Shown: positions 32,117 through 36,132 of the stretch, piece by piece
Layout of the letters: the number at the start of each line of letters is the position of its first letter
Position numbering within the stretch: the stretch's first letter is position 1
DNA from: Proteocatella sp049670425
GTDB taxonomy: Bacteria > Bacillota > Clostridia > Peptostreptococcales > Filifactoraceae
Assembly (NCBI GenBank): GCA_049670425.1
Contig: JBATTG010000260.1
Coordinates: 1-36,132 of the forward strand
Reading direction: 5' to 3'
DNA length: 36,132 bases
Notes under the pieces: generated by a model
What the model saw: the letters and a program-made list of their open reading frames with translations, nothing else
The model's database searches: none
Told to the model about the DNA's origin: nothing
Translations under genes and position numbers: made by a program

Positions 32117-32135
32117 TTATGCAAAGCTTGCATAA
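32117..32135. repeat. Inverted repeat TTATGCAA-AGC-TTGCATAA in DUF1292 leader
   Basis: Perfect eight-base arms with a three-base loop, about 30 bases before the DUF1292 start. No T-run follows on the minus strand, so it is not a plain terminator. It may be an operator or an mRNA stability hairpin. Confidence 0.6.
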
Positions 32136-32167
32136 CTGGCCTTCTTTTGATATTACTATCTGATTCA

Positions 32168-32196
32168 ATTATATATCAAATATATAAATCAGTAAA
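32168..32196 (-). promoter_or_regulatory. Candidate promoter of the DUF1292 gene
   Basis: Minus strand: TTTACT (32196-32191), 17-base spacer, TATAAT (32173-32168), in the 118-bp gap after nrdJ. No terminator was seen behind nrdJ, so read-through from nrdJ is also possible. Confidence 0.5.
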
Positions 32197-32206
32197 TCTT
32201 TTATTT

Positions 32207-34552
32207 CTATCTTACCGGACAAATTCCGCTTTCGCAGCCGTCATTTTCCAGTTCATACTCTTCTTCTTTTGTTTCATACTTGCTTATAAGGGATGGGATG
32301 AATGGTTTCATCTGCTCTTTTTTAAGATCGTACTCTTCCTTAGTAATAGCTTCATATGGAAGAAGCTCATAGAATGCGTCATTGAGCGGAATGAAAGATA
32401 CCGCAACAATCTTGTTCCAGTGCTCCCATACATATTCTTCGACAGCGTCCCACTCGTTTTCCCTTACGTGAACCGTAATCGAGCAGTTGTGGTCTACATA
32501 GTTTTCCATAAACATCATGTAGTTTTCCAGCTGTTCTATGGCAGTTACATCGTATTTCGTTCTTCCCTCAGGCGCTTTTACCGGAAACTCTACAACCTTT
32601 GTAGATGCCGTCTCCATGTCCTGGCCAACTTCTGGGAATACCGGGTATCCAAGCTCTTCACATACTTTAAGCAGCGGATCGCTCGAAGAAATCCTTACTC
32701 TTCTTATGAAGTATGGCGAATGAGAATAGTGAACACCGCTCGATACCGTAGGCAGCTGTGAAAGGGTTCCCTCTGGCTTTACCGTAGTCACAAGAAGAGG
32801 TTCATTCTGGCCAAGCTCTCTTGAGTATTCCTTTGCCGCATCCGTAGCCGCTTTTCTCATGTCTATTAGAAGCTGGGCCTCAGTAGCCTTGTCCATATCC
32901 GTCATGTTTATCATGTCCTGCCATCCTGTAAGCGAACATCCAAGCAGTCTGTCTCTTTTTTGAGTCTTGTCCCACTCTGGAAGCTCGAGTTCAAGCATGG
33001 TCATTCTGTATCCTGCTCTTGCCGAAAGTCTCTGAGCCTTAAGCAGCTCCTCTACCATAATCGATCCATCCTTAACGAAGGCCATTACATTTACTGTCGT
33101 AAGGTTGCAAACACCCTTGGAATCCAGAAGTATCTCCCCGCAAGGATTGACACCCTTCATGTTGATTCTTCGCTTGGATGCCGCCTCGTGATTTATGAAT
33201 CCTGGCTCTCCTGAATATCTCATACGCTCGAGCTGAACATGCAGTTCCTTCCTTGAAGGCTTGCTTGTGAAGTATATGGAGTTGTTGCTCATCTGTCTGT
33301 GGGCGATGTCCTGATTAATCTGCCACTTGTTGTTTTCAAAAGTGTAAAGGTCTGATTTGGCGTTGATAGCGTCCTTGTCGTTCTGGTCTATAATTACCAT
33401 CTCCGCTGTACGTCTTACTCCGCCGACAACTACATTTTCGCCGATTATGTTGGCTATGTCCATGCAGTCCACAGAAGTCAGTCTTACCTTCTTCTGGCTT
33501 ATGCTGAGCGCCCGCTTTTTGATGACCTTGTCTATCTTGCGAAACATGTTCTTAAGACTCTCATGTCCGCTTGCAGTTCCGCCGAATTTTCTTAGTCTCT
33601 CGCCTTTTTCTCTTACATTTGAATAGTCTATGAATATATTCTTGATTCCTCTGTAGTTATGCTCGGTTATAAGGTCGAAGTAGAATGAAAGCGACTCTAT
33701 CCAGCCTTCCTTCGAATCCCCAACCACGATCTCGCAGCTGTCATCTGCAAAGAAATTAAGCGAGGTATTTTCCATTCTATCGATGCGCTCTTTCGAAGTG
33801 TAGTCCTGATGAATTATGCTGTAGTCGGTTCTTGCCTTGGACATACCCGATACATCCTCATCAAGCACCCTTACGCCCACGCCGCATCCGAGCATAAGAA
33901 GATAGAACAGGTCCTTGAAGGACTTGAACGAATCTATGACCTCGAAGGCACAGTTGAAGTTTGCAAGAGGATAGCTCTTGCTTACCTCGGTGTTTCCAAT
34001 CCAGAAAGTTCTTCCTGAAAGAAACTGTCTCAGATTGAATATGTTGTCATAAAGCTGCTCTGCTTCTTCTTTTGAAGTCGGTGCAATGGACGTATTATAT
34101 TCAACCGCACGCTTTACAGTCTCGTGCCAGTATTCTCTTCTTCCCTCGGTGTTCATAAATCTTGAATAAGTCCTGTAAAATACGAAGGCTCCAAGCTCTC
34201 CCATCGGAGCGATGCTGTGCTTGTACTGGCTTATGAAATCCTCAGATAGATGAGAATCGTCTTCCTTCTTGTTTATTCTAGCTCTGTCTCTTTCCGCTCT
34301 ATATATTATATACCTTTTGGCTACATCTTTTCGTCTTGAATCCATAAGAAGCATTTCTACCATATCTTGAATCATTTCGATATGTATGATGTCCTTTTCC
34401 TTTTCAAACGCTACCTCTATTTTACTTGCAATCTCTTTTGCAAGAGCCGAATCTACCCCATCAATAGTTTCCGTCATGGCCTTTTCTATCGCCCTTTGAA
34501 TTTTTGATGCATCAAATTCAACTAAAGATTTGTTTCTTTTTTCAACCTTCAT
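32207..34552 (-). CDS. nrdJ: Class II (adenosylcobalamin-dependent) ribonucleoside-triphosphate reductase
   Basis: A 781-residue monomeric class II reductase of the Lactobacillus leichmannii type. An N-terminal ATP-cone (about 1-90: KVEKRNKSLVEFDASKIQRA) gives allosteric control. PLANFNCAFEVID holds the first active-site Cys. GVNPCGEILLDSKGVCNLTT holds the thiyl-radical Cys, the catalytic Glu and the second redox Cys eleven residues on. The C-terminus CESGICPVR is the CxxxxC shuttle pair that regenerates the enzyme. It converts NTPs to dNTPs using coenzyme B12, so it works with or without oxygen. The ATG at 34552 follows AAAGGA at slightly long spacing; the frame extends to 34627 without support. 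NrdR boxes lie upstream. Confidence 0.95.
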   Translation of the reverse strand: MKVEKRNKSLVEFDASKIQRAIEKAMTETIDGVDSALAKEIASKIEVAFEKEKDIIHIEMIQDMVEMLLMDSRRKDVAKRYIIYRAERDRARINKKEDDSHLSEDFISQYKHSIAPMGELGAFVFYRTYSRFMNTEGRREYWHETVKRAVEYNTSIAPTSKEEAEQLYDNIFNLRQFLSGRTFWIGNTEVSKSYPLANFNCAFEVIDSFKSFKDLFYLLMLGCGVGVRVLDEDVSGMSKARTDYSIIHQDYTSKERIDRMENTSLNFFADDSCEIVVGDSKEGWIESLSFYFDLITEHNYRGIKNIFIDYSNVREKGERLRKFGGTASGHESLKNMFRKIDKVIKKRALSISQKKVRLTSVDCMDIANIIGENVVVGGVRRTAEMVIIDQNDKDAINAKSDLYTFENNKWQINQDIAHRQMSNNSIYFTSKPSRKELHVQLERMRYSGEPGFINHEAASKRRINMKGVNPCGEILLDSKGVCNLTTVNVMAFVKDGSIMVEELLKAQRLSARAGYRMTMLELELPEWDKTQKRDRLLGCSLTGWQDMINMTDMDKATEAQLLIDMRKAATDAAKEYSRELGQNEPLLVTTVKPEGTLSQLPTVSSGVHYSHSPYFIRRVRISSSDPLLKVCEELGYPVFPEVGQDMETASTKVVEFPVKAPEGRTKYDVTAIEQLENYMMFMENYVDHNCSITVHVRENEWDAVEEYVWEHWNKIVAVSFIPLNDAFYELLPYEAITKEEYDLKKEQMKPFIPSLISKYETKEEEYELENDGCESGICPVR

Positions 34553-34615
34553 AATAGCATTGTTCCTTTCTATCGAACACATTAAAAGCATAGCTACCCA
34601 TGCTGACTTCTTAGG

Positions 34616-34621
34616 ATTATA
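34616..34621 (-). promoter_or_regulatory. Extended -10 of nrdJ
   Basis: Minus strand TGG-TATAAT, about 65 bases before the nrdJ ATG. The -35 is weak (TTTTAA). The proximal NrdR box fills the spacer, so NrdR binding would block polymerase. Confidence 0.6.
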
Positions 34622-34637
34622 CCACAATATGTAGTGT
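34622..34637. promoter_or_regulatory. NrdR box, proximal
   Basis: CCACAATATGTAGTGT matches the NrdR consensus (ACAC-A/T-ATATAT-A/T-GTGT) at 14 of 16 positions. NrdR is a Zn/ATP-cone repressor of ribonucleotide reductase genes. The box lies directly upstream of the nrdJ -10. Confidence 0.8.
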
Positions 34638-34661
34638 TTTAAAAGTTTTTTAAGTCGTTAG

Positions 34662-34677
34662 ACCCTATATCTTGTGC
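34662..34677. promoter_or_regulatory. NrdR box, distal
   Basis: ACCCTATATCTTGTGC matches the same consensus at 13 of 16 positions. It starts 40 bases from the proximal box, close to four helical turns, the paired geometry expected for NrdR. Confidence 0.72.
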
Positions 34678-34705
34678 AGTCCACTGTTTTCAGTATGTCC
34701 AGAAC

Positions 34706-34810
34706 TTATCCAGTTTTTATGTACAGATTTTCCCTTCTTACCCACATTTTAAGGCACCTTGTTAACATCTTATTCAGAAGTTATCCACAGTATCCACAAA
34801 ATTATCCACA
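34706..34810 (+). promoter_or_regulatory. Cluster of DnaA-box-like sites
   Basis: Perfect TTATCCACA at 34781-34789 and 34802-34810. One-mismatch sites at 34790-34798 (GTATCCACA) and 34738-34746 (TTACCCACA), and a two-mismatch site TTATCCAGT at 34706-34714. All have the same orientation, and three are packed in 30 bases. It lies between the NrdR boxes and the HAD promoter. Probably a DnaA regulatory or titration site; no dnaA or other origin gene is present. Confidence 0.7.
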
Positions 34811-34837
34811 TGTCAATATTGGCAAAAAATATTTATT

Positions 34838-34866
34838 TTGCTTCCGTTATGCAAATATGGTAAAAT
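34838..34866 (+). promoter_or_regulatory. Sigma-A promoter of the HAD gene
   Basis: TTGCTT (34838-34843), 17-base spacer ending in TGG (extended -10), TAAAAT (34861-34866), 25 bases before the ATG. The last DnaA box is only 27 bases upstream of the -35. Confidence 0.7.
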
Positions 34867-34891
34867 AAGTAAAACATTGACGGAGGTGCTT

Positions 34892-35629
34892 ATGGAAAAA
34901 AGAATCGCGGCTTTTTTTGATATAGACGGTACTATATTCAGAGACTCGCTTATGGTGGCTCATTTTATGAAAATGAGAGAATTTCAAATTATTGACGACA
35001 GCAAGTGGCATGCTCAGCTTCATATGTCACGGGAGGCCTGGAAGAAGAGGCGTTCTGATTACGATAATTATCTTGATGACATCTCCATGGCTTATGTGGA
35101 TTCCCTGACAGGAGTTTCATATTCAGATGTCATGTTTGCAGCCCGCCATGTCATTCAAAACCGCGCTGACGAAGTTTACAAATTCACCCGCAGCCGAATC
35201 AAAGATCACCAGAAACAGAATCATCTGGTCATTTTCATATCCGGAAGTCCGGACTTCCTTGTGCGCCAGATGGCGAAGGTATGGAAGGCCGACATCTACA
35301 GAGGCAGCACCTATGTCTTCGCTCACGGGGTATTCACCGGCGAGATAGTTCCGATGTGGGATTCTATCAGCAAGCAGAATGCCATCACCGAGCTTGTTAA
35401 TATCCACAACATAGACATGAAGAACAGCTTCGCCTACGGAGACACCAACGGAGATTTCAGCATGCTTCACAGCGTTGGAAATCCCTACGCCATAAATCCT
35501 GCCATGGAGCTTCTGGAAAATATAAAGGCAGACCCCGTATTGAAAAACACGGCCAAAATAATAATTGAAAGAAAAGATGTCATCTACAAGGTTTCTCCCG
35601 ACGTGGAGATTGACCTTGATATTAAATAA
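34892..35629 (+). CDS. HAD-superfamily IB hydrolase (phosphoserine-phosphatase-like)
   Basis: A 245-residue HAD phosphatase. Motif I is FFDIDGTIF (nucleophile Asp10 and acid/base Asp12), motif II FISGSPDFL, motif III the Lys of SKQNAI, and motif IV YGDTNGDFSML (metal-binding Asp). The helical cap between motifs I and II and the HAD-IB layout resemble SerB-like and CicA-like proteins, so the substrate is a small phosphate ester that I cannot identify. ATG at 34892 follows CGGAGGTG. It is monocistronic, divergent from nrdJ with shared regulatory DNA, and ends at a long hairpin. Confidence 0.9.
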   Translation: MEKRIAAFFDIDGTIFRDSLMVAHFMKMREFQIIDDSKWHAQLHMSREAWKKRRSDYDNYLDDISMAYVDSLTGVSYSDVMFAARHVIQNRADEVYKFTRSRIKDHQKQNHLVIFISGSPDFLVRQMAKVWKADIYRGSTYVFAHGVFTGEIVPMWDSISKQNAITELVNIHNIDMKNSFAYGDTNGDFSMLHSVGNPYAINPAMELLENIKADPVLKNTAKIIIERKDVIYKVSPDVEIDLDIK

Positions 35630-35637
35630 TATTCAAA

Positions 35638-35689
35638 CGAATAAAACTCCAGCTTTCATGCCACGGCATTTGAGCTGGAGTTTTATTCG
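35638..35689. terminator. Long terminator hairpin behind the HAD gene
   Basis: CGAATAAAACTCCAGCT (35638-35654) and AGCTGGAGTTTTATTCG (35673-35689) are perfect 17-base arms, with ATGCC/GGCAT extending the inner stem. The TTTT lies inside the downstream arm, so it can act as a Rho-independent terminator on either strand. Confidence 0.85.
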
Positions 35690-35802
35690 AAACAATTTAG
35701 AATTTTTCTCAAAATCTCCAAAATTCTCCGATATTTTTTGTGATAGATTTTACATAAACATCTTCTATTTATCTTAATATTTATTATATTACTTCAAATG
35801 AT

Positions 35803-35821
35803 GCAAACGACACGCAAAGAA
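35803..35821 (+). repeat. Direct repeat copy 1
   Basis: GCAAACGACACGCAAAGAA; 16 of 19 bases match copy 2 at 35912-35930, and similarity continues weakly downstream (GCAAAATATAA versus CCAAAATGGTAA). The copies are 109 bases apart in non-coding sequence. Confidence 0.6.
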
Positions 35822-35911
35822 AATCTAACTGCAAAATATAACTACAACCCTTGGAATCACAAGTTTTATAACAAATAAAACTCATTTCAAATCAACCATA
35901 GATTGAACTTT

Positions 35912-35930
35912 GCAAATGACGTGCAAAGAA
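35912..35930 (+). repeat. Direct repeat copy 2
   Basis: GCAAATGACGTGCAAAGAA, the partner of the repeat at 35803-35821. Two copies only, too few and too degenerate for a CRISPR. Confidence 0.6.
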
Positions 35931-36000
35931 CTAAGCCCAAAATGGTAAATATTTATAGTATCTGGCATTTGTTTGAGAATCAAGTAATTTTTTGAACGCT

Positions 36001-36022
36001 CCCATCACCTATAGAGGTGGGG
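36001..36022. mobile_element. Possible IS200/IS605-type element end (hairpin)
   Basis: CACCT-ATAG-AGGTG with outer CCC/GGG pairs. Such imperfect hairpins with a GGTGGGGG tract lie just behind tnpB in many IS200/IS605-family elements (from memory, not checked). If so, the element would be on the minus strand and extend beyond the right edge of the window. Confidence 0.35.
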
Positions 36023-36051
36023 GATTCTTGGGTAGGGCAAACCAATGTTCG

Positions 36052-36132
36052 CTAATTTACCAAGCTATCTCCACAGTTCCTGCGGTTGTTTTGTGTGACA
36101 ACTAAGCAGATTGACAAGTTGGCAACTGCTGC
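36052..36132 (-). pseudogene. Possible C-terminal fragment of a tnpB-like gene (cut by window edge)
   Basis: A minus-strand frame is open from the window edge to a TAG at 36054-36052. It would encode 26 residues ending TQNNRRNCGDSLVN. The CGD tripeptide near the end and the downstream hairpin would fit the C-terminus of TnpB-type proteins. The fragment is too short to prove coding, and another frame is open almost as far. Confidence 0.25.

Larger units (their letters stand above)
34553..34891. other. Divergent regulatory region between nrdJ and HAD gene
   Basis: This 339-bp region has no gene. It carries an nrdJ promoter (-10 at 34616-34621), two NrdR-like boxes (34622-34637 and 34662-34677), five DnaA-box-like sites in one orientation (34706-34810), and the HAD promoter (34838-34866). 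The dense layout suggests coordinated control of dNTP supply and replication. Confidence 0.7.
35690..36051. other. Gene-free AT-rich region near window end
   Basis: No coding frame with a ribosome site is visible. It contains a 19-base direct repeat (35803 and 35912) and a hairpin at 36001-36022. Content otherwise unrecognised. Confidence 0.6.

Noticed and set aside
34706..34810. Replication origin
   Set aside because: DnaA boxes are clustered, but there is no dnaA, dnaN or other origin gene, and no evident AT-rich unwinding module with origin gene order.
35803..35930. CRISPR array
   Set aside because: Only two imperfect copies at 109-base spacing, with no cas genes in the window.
1..36132. 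tRNA or rRNA genes
   Set aside because: I saw no cloverleaf-like or rRNA-like segment in the intergenic regions, all of which are short or accounted for.

Overview
The window looks like a chromosomal segment of a monoderm Clostridia-type Firmicute. The support is strong Shine-Dalgarno sequences, sigma-A-like promoters with 17-bp spacers, S-layer-homology (SLH) proteins, a CpsB/CpsC/CpsD phosphoregulatory module, a DUF1292 protein and a coenzyme-B12-dependent ribonucleotide reductase. I cannot name the species. It is almost entirely cell-envelope biology.

Region 1 (1-13733, all minus strand) is a surface-polysaccharide locus. Reading from its promoter near 14.0 kb, it runs: PglF/CapD-type UDP-sugar 4,6-dehydratase, CpsC-type chain-length/kinase adaptor, CpsD tyrosine kinase, a CpsB-type phosphatase fused to a membrane-anchored extracytoplasmic tail, DegT-family aminotransferase, PglC-type phosphoglycosyl transferase, FemAB-like GNAT protein, two GT4 and one GT2 glycosyltransferases, a Wzy/WaaL-type polymerase or ligase, a TupA-like ATP-grasp protein, and the start of a hexapeptide acetyltransferase cut by the window edge. 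The assembly core (7.8-13.7 kb) has moderate GC. The downstream block (1-7.1 kb) is very AT-rich, which fits a swapped serotype-like cassette. FemAB-like and ATP-grasp genes together, with no PglD-type acetyltransferase in the expected place, suggest an amino-acid- or acyl-decorated amino-sugar polymer.

Region 2 (14.2-17.6 kb, plus) holds two SLH-domain exported proteins with polyglycine linkers. Region 3 (17.7-20.4 kb) holds a TolC-like exported coiled-coil protein (minus) and a MATE transporter (plus), divergently transcribed.

Region 4 (20.5-26.6 kb, minus) is a four-gene exopolysaccharide operon: BcsA-like PilZ-containing synthase, a secreted protein with a C-terminal anchor, an MBOAT O-acyltransferase and a DHHW/AlgJ-like protein. 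It looks like a c-di-GMP-controlled, O-acetylated cellulose-like system without a recognisable BcsB.

Region 5 (26.8-31.7 kb) is an MMPL/RND exporter with a large exported coiled-coil partner, divergent from a TetR regulator. Region 6 (31.8-35.6 kb) has a DUF1292 protein and class II ribonucleotide reductase nrdJ (minus), and a HAD phosphatase (plus). The nrdJ/HAD intergenic region carries tandem NrdR boxes and a cluster of DnaA boxes. The last ~430 bases hold no complete gene, but have a short direct repeat and a possible IS200/IS605-type end. Convergent gene pairs are separated by clear bidirectional terminators.
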